NCBI RefSeq assembly: GCF_007670255.1
Contig: NZ_SZVS01000002.1
Coordinates: 62,001-126,000 of the forward strand
DNA from: Paenarthrobacter nicotinovorans
Lineage (GTDB): Bacteria > Actinomycetota > Actinomycetes > Actinomycetales > Micrococcaceae
Length of the DNA stretch: 64,000 bases
Direction: 5' to 3'
Shown: positions 16,275 through 24,785 of the stretch, piece after piece
How the letters are laid out: every line of letters begins with the position of its first letter
Numbering within the stretch: the first letter of the stretch is position 1
Translations under genes and position numbers: made by a program
The notes under the pieces: generated by a model
The model's database searches: none
What the model was told of the DNA's origin: nothing
The model's input: only the letters and a program-made list of their open reading frames with translations

Positions 16275-16995
16275 GGAGGAGCTCCGGGGGCACGGCGTAA
16301 ATCAGCACGACGGCCATAAGGTTCTTGGCTGCATGCACGAAGTAGGAGAACATCAGGTTCTTCCCCGTCCAGACATACACGGCCACCAGGACCATAGCCA
16401 TGCCCAAGTATGGCGCCAGGGCTGATAACACCAGGCCCTCACGTCCGATCACGTGGATGGATGCAAAGACCACCACCGAGATCACGCAACAGATCCAGAT
16501 GTTGACATGCTGGGACAACTTGCCGATTAACAGGTGGCGGAACAGGTACTCCTCCACGAAGGGCCCCAGAATCACCAACAACGGCACCATCAGCCACGCG
16601 GGGACATGCTGCAGCAAACCTTGGATGCCCAGTTGGTTCTCGGAGCTTTGGGCGGTACCGAACGCAGCTACCAGGATCGCCGTGAGGATCAGCATCACCA
16701 CGATCGCGAGGGGAATCATGCCCAGGGTGAACCACGGCCGGGTCCCGAGGATCTTCAGGTCGCGGCCCGCCACGCGCCAGGCTGACGCCAGGGCAAATAT
16801 TCCGACGCCGGCATAGAAGATGGCGTTGACCGCATAGGATGCTGTGGCCGGGTCCGCGAACAGCTGGAGCATGAGCCGCTGAACTGTGCCACCGGCAAAG
16901 GTGAAGTAGAGGGTGAAGCCAAGGTAGGCGGCCACGGCAAGGGCATCCAGGGCGGTGAACCTGTACAAAGATGCCTTGGTCTGAAGAGTGCCCAT
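16267..16995 (-). CDS. CPBP-family intramembrane metalloprotease
   Basis: The 242-residue membrane protein has about six to eight helices and the CPBP (CAAX protease / bacteriocin-processing) signature EEYLFRHLLIGKL near residue 147. A second motif, FASIHV, near 182 supplies the conserved histidine. These residues are the presumed active site of the Abi/CPBP family. Substrate unknown. The start codon follows a leaderless -10 box. Confidence 0.88.
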   Translation of the reverse strand: MGTLQTKASLYRFTALDALAVAAYLGFTLYFTFAGGTVQRLMLQLFADPATASYAVNAIFYAGVGIFALASAWRVAGRDLKILGTRPWFTLGMIPLAIVVMLILTAILVAAFGTAQSSENQLGIQGLLQHVPAWLMVPLLVILGPFVEEYLFRHLLIGKLSQHVNIWICCVISVVVFASIHVIGREGLVLSALAPYLGMAMVLVAVYVWTGKNLMFSYFVHAAKNLMAVVLIYAVPPELLPN

Positions 16996-17001
16996 GTGTC
17001 C

Positions 17002-17007
17002 AGCCTA
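17002..17007 (-). promoter_or_regulatory. -10 box TAGGCT, leaderless start of CPBP gene
   Basis: TAGGCT, six bases GGACAC, then ATG at 16995 on the minus strand. Confidence 0.55.
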
Positions 17008-17057
17008 GCTTTGCTGGCTCCATGGTTGCTCGGCCTGAACCGCTTAATCCTGCCTGC

Positions 17058-18308
17058 TCAACCCTGCCCGCTCAGGGTCAGCGCGATCAGGACACAGTTC
17101 AATCCGACAATGAGGGTGGCACTGGTCCAGCCGGCAATCTTCAAGGGCAGGGAATCTGTGTGGATTCCCATCACGTCACGCTTGCCGGTCAATCGGATCA
17201 GTGGAATCAGCGCGAAGGGGATACCGAAGCTGAGCAGCACCTGGCTCAGTACCAGGGCAAGCGTCGGCTCAATTCCCGCGCCCAGGACGATCAGGGCAGG
17301 GACGAGGGTGATGACACGGCGGACCAGCAGCGGAATGCGGATCTTGAGGAGCCCGCCCATGATGGTTGCCCCGGCGTAGCAGCCAACGGATGTCGAGGCC
17401 AGCCCGGAAGCCAGCAATCCGATGGCGAACACAACGCCGATGGCAGGACCCAATGCCGCTGTTACCGCTGCGTGCGCACCGGCAATCGTGTCCGTGCCCT
17501 CGATTCCACGCAGGCTGGTCGCGGCCAGGAGAAGCATGGAGATGTTGACGACTCCGGCGAGCAGCAAGGCGCCTACTACGTCCATCCGGGTTGTCCGGAT
17601 CAGGCGGGTCCGGATCACGGGGTCCGGTGAGAAGCCGTGGCGGTCCCGGGCCAGGGCGGAGTGGAGGTAGATCGCGTGGGGCATGACGGTCGCTCCGAGC
17701 ATGCTGGCCGCCAGGAGGACCGTGTCGGGACCATCGAATCGCGGGAGCAGCCCGCCCAGCGCGCTATTGGCGTCCGGGGGATTGACGAACAAGCCCGACA
17801 CGAAACCCACGGCAATGATCGCCAGGAGAACAAGGATGGCGTACTCGAAGGACCGCTGGCCACGACGGGACTGTAAAGCCAGCAGCAGCATGGAAGCAAC
17901 ACCGACGATTACGCCGCCCGCGAGAAGCGGCAGCCCGAACAGCAGATTGAGGGCGACGGCACCGCCGATCACCTCGGCCATGTCTGTAGCACCGGCGACA
18001 ATCTCGGCCTGGGCCCAGTAGAGGCGCCGACGTTTGGTGCCCAGGCGTTTTCCGAGAAGTTCCGGCAGGCTCATTCCGGTGGCGAGGCCGAGCTTTGCGG
18101 ATTGGTACTGCACCAGCACTGCCATGGCATTCGCGACCACCAGCACCCAGACCAAGAGGTAGCCGTAGTTCGCGCCGGCGGTGAGGTTCGCAGCAACGTT
18201 TCCTGGATCGACGTAGGCGATCGCAGCAACGAACGCCGGTCCCAGCAGCAGGAGCCGCGACCATACTTTGCCGGGAGTGGCACGTGTTTCCAGGGTGGGT
18301 GCAGCCAT
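17058..18308 (-). CDS. mntH: Nramp-family divalent metal (Mn2+) transporter MntH
   Basis: Proton-coupled Mn2+/Fe2+ importer with about 11 helices. The metal-binding DPGN motif is in the first helix (IAYVDPGNVAANL) and the second metal motif is MPHAIYLHSAL in helix 6. I chose the ATG at 18308 because GAGGAA precedes it by about six bases; an ATG ten codons upstream (18338) is in frame but lacks an SD. Two direct ATTTAGGCA repeats upstream look like a DtxR/MntR-family operator, consistent with Mn control. Length 416 residues is normal for the family. Confidence 0.92.
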   Translation of the reverse strand: MAAPTLETRATPGKVWSRLLLLGPAFVAAIAYVDPGNVAANLTAGANYGYLLVWVLVVANAMAVLVQYQSAKLGLATGMSLPELLGKRLGTKRRRLYWAQAEIVAGATDMAEVIGGAVALNLLFGLPLLAGGVIVGVASMLLLALQSRRGQRSFEYAILVLLAIIAVGFVSGLFVNPPDANSALGGLLPRFDGPDTVLLAASMLGATVMPHAIYLHSALARDRHGFSPDPVIRTRLIRTTRMDVVGALLLAGVVNISMLLLAATSLRGIEGTDTIAGAHAAVTAALGPAIGVVFAIGLLASGLASTSVGCYAGATIMGGLLKIRIPLLVRRVITLVPALIVLGAGIEPTLALVLSQVLLSFGIPFALIPLIRLTGKRDVMGIHTDSLPLKIAGWTSATLIVGLNCVLIALTLSGQG

Positions 18309-18353
18309 CGGGGTTCCTCGTCGTTGGGGGGTACTCATTACGAGGATAGCGAA

Positions 18354-18390
18354 ATTTAGGCATACCGAAAAGTTTTATTTAGGCAATCCG
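18354..18390 (-). promoter_or_regulatory. Two DtxR/MntR-like boxes upstream of mntH
   Basis: ATTTAGGCATACCG (18354-18367) and ATTTAGGCAATCCG (18377-18390) match at 12 of 14 bases and are 23 bp apart. The first extends to an imperfect palindrome TTTCGGTATGCCTAAA on the minus strand, the shape of DtxR-family sites. A metal-dependent repressor is the likely ligand (inference). Confidence 0.5.
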
Positions 18391-18409
18391 TTGGAGAGTT
18401 GCGACGCGA

Positions 18410-18456
18410 GGTCAGATATGGCCCCTCCAGAGGGTAAACATGGGCCATATCTGACC
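18410..18456. repeat. Perfect 15-bp inverted repeat in the mntH-permease gap
   Basis: GGTCAGATATGGCCC (18410-18424) and GGGCCATATCTGACC (18442-18456) are perfect complements separated by 17 bases. It is divergent intergenic, so it is not an ordinary terminator; it could be a dispersed palindromic element or an operator. The rest of the 369-base gap (18309-18677) holds the metal boxes, a CGAACGTTCG palindrome at 18538-18547 and the permease leader; no further gene is seen. Confidence 0.7.
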
Positions 18457-18677
18457 CCGGGTTGCTTCTGACCAAGAGCGGGCCTGTTGCCTGCGTCACG
18501 GGTCGGCCGTCACATGCCGTAAGATGGACGGGTTGCGCGAACGTTCGGCGTTCTGCGGCCTACGTCACACAGCGGATTCTCCAAACGGAAAAAACCCGAA
18601 TTTTGTGTGCAAAAGCCGCCCGTGCTCCGGCACCGGCGCAACCACAACAGCAACACCCCAACCCACAAGGAACAGCT

Positions 18678-20141
18678 GTGCCGCAAAGTACCCCCACAGA
18701 TCTCAAGAACCAGACGGCCTCAACCACCGCCGTCGGTTCCTCCCTCAGCGCCGAGGGATACAAGAAGACCCTGAGCCGCCGCCACGTCACCATGATCGCC
18801 ATGGGTGGCGCCATCGGCGTCGGCCTCTTCATGGGTGCCGGTGGCCGCCTGGCCTCCACCGGCCCGGCCCTGATTTTCTCCTACGCCATTGCCGGCGTCA
18901 TCGCTTACCTGCTGATGCGCGCCCTTGGCGAACTCATCATGTACCGCCAGACCTCCGGTTCCTTCGTGAGCTACGCCGGCGAGATGTTCGGCAAGAAGGG
19001 CGCCTACCTGTCCGGTTGGATGTACTTCATCAACTGGGCCATGACAGGCATCGCCGAGCTCATCGCGATCGGTCTGTACTTCCAGTTCTTCTTCCCCAAC
19101 GTGCCGATCGAATTGTCCGCCATCGCAGCATTGGTGCTGTTGGTGGCCGTGAACCTGTTCAGCGTCAAGGCGTTTGGCGAGTTCGAATTCTGGGCATCCT
19201 GCCTCAAGGTTGCCGCGATCGTCATCTTCCTGGCTGTTGGCACCTTCATGGTTGTCACCAACGCCAAGGTCGGTGAGGGCCACGCGTCCGTGGCAAACCT
19301 CTTCCATGACGAAGGCGGCATGTTCCCCAAGGGCGGCCTGGTGATGATCCTGGTCCTCAACGCCGTGATCTTCGCCTACAACGCCATCGAGCTCGTCGGC
19401 ATTACCGCAGGTGAGATGGAAAACCCGGAACGCGAAGTTCCCAAGGCGATCCGCGCCGTCGTGCTCCGCATTGTGGTGTTCTATGTCGGATCCGTGTCCC
19501 TGCTCGCGATGCTGCTGCCCTCTGACCAGTACAAGGCCGGTACCTCGCCGTTCGTGACGGTGTTCGGGCAGATGGGCTTGGGCTGGATGGGTGATGTGAT
19601 GAACATGATCGTCATCACCGCAGCGCTGTCCTCCTGCAACTCCGGCCTGTACTCGATCGGCCGCATCTTCCGCACCATGGCCAACAACGGGCACGCCCCG
19701 CAGTGGCTGACCAAGATGTCCTCACGCCACGTGCCGTATGCGGCGATCCTGGCCATCGGCGGTGTCTACCTGGTGGGTATTCTGCTGAACATTTGGCTCG
19801 GTGGCTCGCACGCCTTCGATCTCGCTTTGAACACCGCGTCCATCGGCGTGATCTTCACGTGGGGTTCGATCTTCGCAAGCCAGATCGCCCTGCGCCACAA
19901 GAAGGGCAAGGTCTCTTCCCTACCGATGCCCGGTTCGCCGTGGACCAGCTGGCTTGGCCTCGTGGCGCTGCTGGCCATCACTGTGCTCATCGGTTTCGAC
20001 ACCATGACCGACAAGGCCACGGGGGAGGTCTTCCTCCTGGGCCTCTGGACCCTCGCAACCATTCCGTTCTTCGCCTTGGTGCTGTGGCTTGGCTGGCAGA
20101 AGGTCAAGAACAACGAGCCCAAGAGCGAGCTGTTCAGCTAG
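18678..20141 (+). CDS. Amino-acid permease (APC family, AAT-type)
   Basis: A 487-residue transporter with 12 hydrophobic helices. The family signature is near the N-terminus (KKTLSRRHVTMIAMGGAIGVGLFMGAGGRL), followed by the GP-rich first helix and YAIAGVIAYLLMRALGELI. It resembles the AnsP/GabP/CycA/ProY amino-acid transporter group of the cytoplasmic membrane; the substrate cannot be read from sequence. The GTG at 18678 has AAGGA six bases upstream. In-frame codons back to 18462 are open but have no conserved features. A bidirectional hairpin terminator follows. Confidence 0.9.
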   Translation: MPQSTPTDLKNQTASTTAVGSSLSAEGYKKTLSRRHVTMIAMGGAIGVGLFMGAGGRLASTGPALIFSYAIAGVIAYLLMRALGELIMYRQTSGSFVSYAGEMFGKKGAYLSGWMYFINWAMTGIAELIAIGLYFQFFFPNVPIELSAIAALVLLVAVNLFSVKAFGEFEFWASCLKVAAIVIFLAVGTFMVVTNAKVGEGHASVANLFHDEGGMFPKGGLVMILVLNAVIFAYNAIELVGITAGEMENPEREVPKAIRAVVLRIVVFYVGSVSLLAMLLPSDQYKAGTSPFVTVFGQMGLGWMGDVMNMIVITAALSSCNSGLYSIGRIFRTMANNGHAPQWLTKMSSRHVPYAAILAIGGVYLVGILLNIWLGGSHAFDLALNTASIGVIFTWGSIFASQIALRHKKGKVSSLPMPGSPWTSWLGLVALLAITVLIGFDTMTDKATGEVFLLGLWTLATIPFFALVLWLGWQKVKNNEPKSELFS

Positions 20142-20157
20142 CCCTTATTAAGGCTCG

Positions 20158-20209
20158 ACGGCGGGTGCCTCCTTCCGGTGATTACGTCACCTGGAGGGGC
20201 GCCCGCCGT
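20158..20209. terminator. Bidirectional terminator between permease and dienelactone hydrolase genes
   Basis: ACGGCGGG (20158-20165) pairs with CCCGCCGT (20202-20209), continued inward by GCCTC/GGGGC pairs with wobble. A nested GGTGA/TCACC stem sits at the tip. It lies between two convergent stop codons. Confidence 0.65.
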
Positions 20210-20214
20210 TTGCG

Positions 20215-20943
20215 TTAATTGCCCCGAAGGTACTTGGCGAAATGCTCCTCGATGCGCCGCCACGCTTCCGGGGCAGAGGCGGGATCCGGCTTGATTCCCA
20301 TGACCCGCATCAGTGGGCGGAGGGGCTTGGGGCCAACCGGCGCGTCGTTCATGAAGGCGTGGCCCGCCGTCGGAAATTCCTTGACGTCGTGCTTGATGCC
20401 GAGGCTGCTCAAGGCATGCTCCAATGTGGCGGCGGCACCCGGCAGGGTCCGGTCTTTGGCCCCGTAGTTGGCGACCATCGGGCAGGCGCCTTCGAGAGCG
20501 CTGTGGAGGTCCCGCGGCAGTTGCCCGTAGTTCACCGAAGCGGCGTCGAAGCCGTCGTTAGCGGACAAGAGCGCGAAAGCGCCGCCCATGCAGAAACCGA
20601 TGACCCCCACCTTCCCGGCGCACCTTTCATCCTCCCGCAACCATGCCTGGGCGGTGGCTATGTCCGTGAAGGCCCGTCCTGTGCCAGAGAGCATGGAGCG
20701 CATGGTGGTGACCAGGCAGCGTCGTGGACCGCCGTCGCTGTACAGGTCCACAGCGAGGGTGAGGTAGCCGGCTGCCGCCAGGCGGTCTGCTTGGCGAAGC
20801 ATCACATCGTTCAGTCCAAAGGCTTCGTGGATCATCACCACCCCAGGGAAGGGGCCATCCCCCGAGGGTTCGGCGAGGTACCCCTGAAGGGCAGTGGAGC
20901 CTCCGGCAACCTTGCTCCTGGCGCTCAAATCGATGGTGACCAT
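20215..20943 (-). CDS. Dienelactone hydrolase family protein
   Basis: An alpha/beta-hydrolase of 242 residues. It has the DLH nucleophile motif GFCMGG near residue 115 (Cys nucleophile), an acidic residue in YGAKDRTLPG and His in AGHAFMND near 205, completing a Cys-Asp-His triad. The N-terminal VVMIHEAFGLN is also characteristic. Family members hydrolyse dienelactone in chlorocatechol breakdown or act as general carboxylesterases. No neighbouring catechol genes are present, so the substrate is open. GGAGGG precedes the ATG. Confidence 0.9.
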   Translation of the reverse strand: MVTIDLSARSKVAGGSTALQGYLAEPSGDGPFPGVVMIHEAFGLNDVMLRQADRLAAAGYLTLAVDLYSDGGPRRCLVTTMRSMLSGTGRAFTDIATAQAWLREDERCAGKVGVIGFCMGGAFALLSANDGFDAASVNYGQLPRDLHSALEGACPMVANYGAKDRTLPGAAATLEHALSSLGIKHDVKEFPTAGHAFMNDAPVGPKPLRPLMRVMGIKPDPASAPEAWRRIEEHFAKYLRGN

Positions 20944-21085
20944 GGGTGCGGCCCTCCTTCTGGTTCCAGCAGATGAAGCTTTTTGTCAGGGCCCAAGGAT
21001 AGGCTCGACGCATGCAATTACCCACCACTTTGACGCAGCATACCAACGCCGAACCGGCGAAGCCCGGGAAGGCGGAGTCACTCTG

Positions 21086-21742
21086 ATGGCGGCAGCGAAG
21101 GTTGCCGCCCCGAAGATTTCCCCGGTGCGGTTGGAAGAACTGCGCGACGACGACGCCCCGGACTTCCAGCGTGGCGAAAGATACGACGGCGTCCGGCTCA
21201 CCAGGGTTTCCGCGGACGGCGAGGAACTCAGTGGCGCGGACTTCATTGAGTGCGAATTCAACGGGGTGTCCTTCAATGAGGCACAACTGCGTGGGGCGAC
21301 GTTCCGGGAATGCATTCTGGCCGAGCCGTATGCGCCCGTGCTGATGGCTGCGCGCACCTCCTGGCAGGACGTGGAGATCGCCAACCCACGATGGGGTTCG
21401 GCTGAACTCTACGAGGGCACCTGGCGTTCCGTCCGGATCGACGGCGGCAAGCTGGACTACGTGAACCTCAGGGGCTCCAAGCTCATGGACGTCCAGATCT
21501 CGGATTGCATCATCAATGAGCTCGACCTCGGTGGTTGCACGGGAACGCGGGTGGCTTTGAAAAACTGCACCATCGGCACCCTGGATGTCACAGGTGCCAA
21601 GCTCAAGGACGTAGACCTGCGGACCTCGGAGTTCCGCGGAATCAATGGACTGGCCGGACTTGCCGGGGTGGTCATCGACGATTACCAGCTGAGCTTGATG
21701 GCCCCCTTGTTGGCCGGACACTTGGGTATTCGGGTGGTTTGA
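21086..21742 (+). CDS. Pentapeptide-repeat-like protein
   Basis: The 218-residue product has runs of the A(D/N)LXX-type pentapeptide pattern: LSGADFIECEFNGVSFNEAQLRGATF and LDYVNLRGSKLMDVQISDCIINELDL. These predict a right-handed quadrilateral beta-helix. Such proteins include DNA-mimic gyrase protectors, but most have unknown roles, and nothing here fixes the function. The ATG at 21086 follows GGCGGAG; a reading from 20894 would overlap the divergent hydrolase gene and is rejected. Confidence 0.75.
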   Translation: MAAAKVAAPKISPVRLEELRDDDAPDFQRGERYDGVRLTRVSADGEELSGADFIECEFNGVSFNEAQLRGATFRECILAEPYAPVLMAARTSWQDVEIANPRWGSAELYEGTWRSVRIDGGKLDYVNLRGSKLMDVQISDCIINELDLGGCTGTRVALKNCTIGTLDVTGAKLKDVDLRTSEFRGINGLAGLAGVVIDDYQLSLMAPLLAGHLGIRVV

Positions 21743-21813
21743 GGCGGCGTAGGGGCGGTCCTGCGGGGAGCTTCATCTGTTGACCGTCCCGCTGGGCCGT
21801 GTAATCTTTATAG

Positions 21814-21827
21814 AACGAACGGTCGGT
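21814..21827 (+). promoter_or_regulatory. PaaR-type operator, site 1 (thiolase operon)
   Basis: AACGAACGGTCGGT matches the core ACCGNNCGNNCGGT known for the TetR-type PaaR of Corynebacterium glutamicum at all but one fixed position. It lies 46 bases before the thiolase ATG, overlapping the likely promoter. Confidence 0.75.
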
Positions 21828-21872
21828 ATATTATTCCGTGCCGGTCCCTTTACTTTCGCGAAGGATGTTCTC

Positions 21873-23099
21873 ATGGTCGAGGCTTTTCTTGTTGGCGGCG
21901 CTCGTACGCCTGTCGGGCGCTATGGCGGGGCGCTGTCCTCTGTCCGCCCCGACGACCTCGCAGCACTGGTGGTCCGGGAAGCGGTGGCGCGTGCCGGCGT
22001 CGACCCTGACGCCATTGACGAGGTAATCCTCGGCAACGCCAACGGTGCCGGTGAGGAGAACCGCAACGTGGCCCGCATGGCAACCCTCCTTGCCGGACTT
22101 CCCCTCCACATCCCCGGAATCACCGTGAACCGCCTCTGCGCCTCCGGCCTGAGTGCCATCATCATGGCCAGCCAGATGATCAAGTCCGGTGCCGCGGACA
22201 TTGTTGTCGCCGGTGGCGTCGAGTCGATGAGCCGGGCCCCGTGGGTGCAGGAGAAGCCCGCGACAGCGTTCGCCAAGCCGGGACAGATCTTCGATACCTC
22301 CATCGGCTGGCGTTTCGCCAACCCGCTCTTCACCAAGGGCGAGCTGTCGCGCGACGGCAAGATGACCTACTCCATGCCGGAGACTGCCGAAGAAGTGGGC
22401 CGCGTGGACAACATCTCCCGCGAGGATGCAGACGCTTTCGCGGTTCGTTCGCATGAACGCGCCCTGGCGGCCATTGCCGGTGGTCGCTTCAAGGACGAAA
22501 TCGTCCCTGTCACCGTCAAAACCCGGAAGTCCGAAACCGTAGTGGACACCGACGAAGGCCCACGCGAGGGAACCACCATGGATGTCCTCGCCGGGCTTCG
22601 TCCCGTGGTCCCGGGCGGTTCCGTGGTGACCGCAGGCAATTCGTCCACCCTCAACGACGGCGCCTCGGCCATCATCGTCGCCTCTGAGGCCGCCATCCAG
22701 AAATTCGGCCTCACGCCCCGCGCCCGAATCATCGACGGCGCATCCGCGGGCTGCGAACCGGAAATCATGGGCATCGGCCCCGTCCCGGCAACGCAGAAGG
22801 TCCTGACCCGGACCGGGCTTACCGTGGACCAGCTCGGAGCCGTGGAACTCAACGAAGCCTTCGCCACGCAGTCCTTGGCAAGCATGCGTCGCCTTGGACT
22901 GGACCCGGACATCGTCAACAACGACGGCGGTGCCATAAGTTTGGGACACCCGCTCGGTTCCAGCGGCTCACGGATCGCCATAACCCTCCTGGGCCGGATG
23001 GAGCGCGAACTCGCCTCGGCGACCGGACCCAAGCTCGGCCTGGCGACCATGTGCATCGGCGTGGGCCAGGGCACCGCAATGCTGTTGGAAGGCGTGTAA
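21873..23099 (+). CDS. paaJ: Acetyl-CoA acyltransferase (3-oxoadipyl-CoA thiolase, PaaJ-type)
   Basis: A type II thiolase of 408 residues with the N-terminal ARTPVGRYGG, active-site Cys in NRLCASGLSA near residue 90, and C-terminal NEAFA, GGAISLGHPLGSSG (His) and CIGVGQGTAM (second Cys). In phenylacetate breakdown it cleaves 3-oxoadipyl-CoA to succinyl-CoA and acetyl-CoA, and also acts after ring opening. The ATG at 21873 follows AAGGA; the longer reading from 21780 would include the operator and is rejected. It overlaps the next gene by TAATG. Confidence 0.88.
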   Translation: MVEAFLVGGARTPVGRYGGALSSVRPDDLAALVVREAVARAGVDPDAIDEVILGNANGAGEENRNVARMATLLAGLPLHIPGITVNRLCASGLSAIIMASQMIKSGAADIVVAGGVESMSRAPWVQEKPATAFAKPGQIFDTSIGWRFANPLFTKGELSRDGKMTYSMPETAEEVGRVDNISREDADAFAVRSHERALAAIAGGRFKDEIVPVTVKTRKSETVVDTDEGPREGTTMDVLAGLRPVVPGGSVVTAGNSSTLNDGASAIIVASEAAIQKFGLTPRARIIDGASAGCEPEIMGIGPVPATQKVLTRTGLTVDQLGAVELNEAFATQSLASMRRLGLDPDIVNNDGGAISLGHPLGSSGSRIAITLLGRMERELASATGPKLGLATMCIGVGQGTAMLLEGV

Positions 23100-23899
23100 T
23101 GGCACTGAACCCTAAAGACTTCACGGCGCTCCTGATTGAAGAGCGCGAGGACAGGCTCGTCGTCCTTCTGAACCGTCCCGAGGTCCGCAACGCGATCGAC
23201 CAGACGATGGTGGATGAACTCCACGCGGTGTGCGCCGAGTTGGAGCGCAACCCGAAAGTGCTGATCATCGCCGGAACCGATGGGGTGTTTGCCTCTGGTG
23301 CCGATATCGGACAGCTGCGCGAACGACGCCGGGATGACGCGTTGCAGGGCATCAATTCAACGATCTTTGTCCGTATCGCCAAGCTGCCCATGCCGGTCAT
23401 TGCAGCCCTGGACGGATACTGCCTGGGTGGGGGAGCCGAGCTCGCTTACGCGGCAGACTTCCGGATCGGGACGCCGAGTGTCCGGATCGGAAACCCGGAG
23501 ACGGGCCTGGGCATCCTGGCTGCCGCCGGTGCCACGTGGCGCCTCAAGGAACTCGTGGGGGAACCGAAAGCCAAGGAGATCCTCCTGGCCGGTGCCGTGT
23601 TGCGGGCAGAGGAAGCGCTCCGGATCAATCTCATCACCTCCATTGTTGAAGCGCCGGAGCTGATGGACGCAGCGCATTCACTTGCCGACAGGATCGGCCG
23701 CCAGGATCCGATGGCCGTTCGCATCACCAAGTCGGTGTTCCATGCCCCGGCTGAAGCCCACCCCCTGATCGACACCTTGGCGCAGGGAATACTCTTCGAA
23801 TCCCAGGCAAAGTTTGATCGCATGCAGGCTTTCCTCGACAAAAAGTCTTCGGACAAGAAGAACTCAAACGAAGTTACCCAGGACAGGACCCAGAAATGA
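23099..23899 (+). CDS. paaF: Enoyl-CoA hydratase (2,3-dehydroadipyl-CoA hydratase, PaaF-type)
   Basis: A crotonase of 266 residues. Both catalytic glutamates of hydratases are present: GGGAELAYAADF near residue 119 and NPETGLGI near 140. The oxyanion-hole loop is ASGADIGQL. This favours a hydratase rather than an isomerase role, in contrast to the PaaG-like protein at 62152. The start overlaps the thiolase stop and the end overlaps the dehydrogenase start (ATGA), so three beta-oxidation enzymes are translated together. Confidence 0.82.
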   Translation: MALNPKDFTALLIEEREDRLVVLLNRPEVRNAIDQTMVDELHAVCAELERNPKVLIIAGTDGVFASGADIGQLRERRRDDALQGINSTIFVRIAKLPMPVIAALDGYCLGGGAELAYAADFRIGTPSVRIGNPETGLGILAAAGATWRLKELVGEPKAKEILLAGAVLRAEEALRINLITSIVEAPELMDAAHSLADRIGRQDPMAVRITKSVFHAPAEAHPLIDTLAQGILFESQAKFDRMQAFLDKKSSDKKNSNEVTQDRTQK

Positions 23900-24759
23900 C
23901 AGCCGTTCCCTCCATCCCGCACGTAGTCGGAGTGCTGGGCGGTGGCCGGATGGGCGCCGGCATCGCGCATGCCTTCCTCATCAAGGGCGCCACGGTGGTC
24001 GTGGTGGAGCGCGATCACGAGGCTGCAGCGGGCGCCCACGCCAGGGTTGCCGACGCCGTAGCGAAATCCGCAGCCCGCGGCACACTCAGCGAATCGGCCG
24101 AAGAAGCCATGTCCCGCCTCAGCACCTCCACGGACTACGAGTCCTTCATTCACTGCGGCCTGGTGGTGGAAGCAGTCCCCGAGGATTTCGACCTCAAGGT
24201 CACAGCGCTGAAGGCCGTGGAAGACCACCTGTCAGGGGATGCGTTCCTGGCTTCAAACACCTCCTCGCTGTCCGTTACGGGACTCGCAAATGAACTCCGC
24301 AGGCCCGCCAACTTTGTGGGACTGCACTTCTTCAATCCGGTGCCCGCCTCCACGTTGATTGAAGTGGTGCTGGCCAAAGAGACGTCTCCCGAACTCGCCC
24401 AGGCAGCGAAAAACTGGACCGAGGCACTTGGCAAGACCGCCGTCGTCGTTAATGACGCTCCAGGCTTTGCGTCCTCAAGGCTTGGCGTGGCCATTGCCCT
24501 GGAGGCGATGCGCATGGTGGAGGAGGGTGTCGCGTCCGCCGAGGATATCGATGCCGCGATGGTGCTGGGCTACAAACACCCAACGGGCCCGCTGAAGACC
24601 ACGGACATTGTGGGGCTGGATGTCCGGCTGGGGATCGCCGAGTACCTGCACTCCACTCTGGGCGACCGTTTCGCCCCGCCGCAGATCCTGCGTGACAAGG
24701 TGGCCCGCGGCGAGCTGGGCCGAAAATCCGGCAAGGGCTTCTTCGACTGGAACGACTAA
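23896..24759 (+). CDS. paaH: 3-hydroxyacyl-CoA dehydrogenase (PaaH-type)
   Basis: NAD-dependent dehydrogenase of 287 residues with a Rossmann motif GGGRMGAGIAHAF near residue 16, SNTSSLSVT near 119, the catalytic His in GLHFFNPVPAS near 139 and the C-terminal helical domain ending with GRKSGKGFFDW. In this pathway it oxidises 3-hydroxyadipyl-CoA to 3-oxoadipyl-CoA. Last gene of the paaJ-F-H unit. Confidence 0.88.
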   Translation: MTAVPSIPHVVGVLGGGRMGAGIAHAFLIKGATVVVVERDHEAAAGAHARVADAVAKSAARGTLSESAEEAMSRLSTSTDYESFIHCGLVVEAVPEDFDLKVTALKAVEDHLSGDAFLASNTSSLSVTGLANELRRPANFVGLHFFNPVPASTLIEVVLAKETSPELAQAAKNWTEALGKTAVVVNDAPGFASSRLGVAIALEAMRMVEEGVASAEDIDAAMVLGYKHPTGPLKTTDIVGLDVRLGIAEYLHSTLGDRFAPPQILRDKVARGELGRKSGKGFFDWND

Positions 24760-24770
24760 GCGTTGGAGCC

Positions 24771-24783
24771 GGTTAGGCTAACC
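24771..24783 (+). promoter_or_regulatory. Iron-box-like palindrome overlapping a leaderless -10 box
   Basis: GGTTAGGCTAACC is a perfect palindrome and equals the central 13 bases of the DtxR/IdeR consensus TTAGGTTAGGCTAACCTAA; the outer bases do not match. It also contains TAGGCT (24774-24779), six bases before the GTG of the acetyltransferase. It may be a promoter with an overlapping metal-repressor site, or simply a promoter. Confidence 0.45.
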
Positions 24784-24785
24784 GG

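Noticed and set aside
18538..18547. CGAACGTTCG palindrome as a LexA (SOS) box
   Set aside because: The actinobacterial LexA site needs four bases between CGAAC and GTTCG; here the halves are directly joined.
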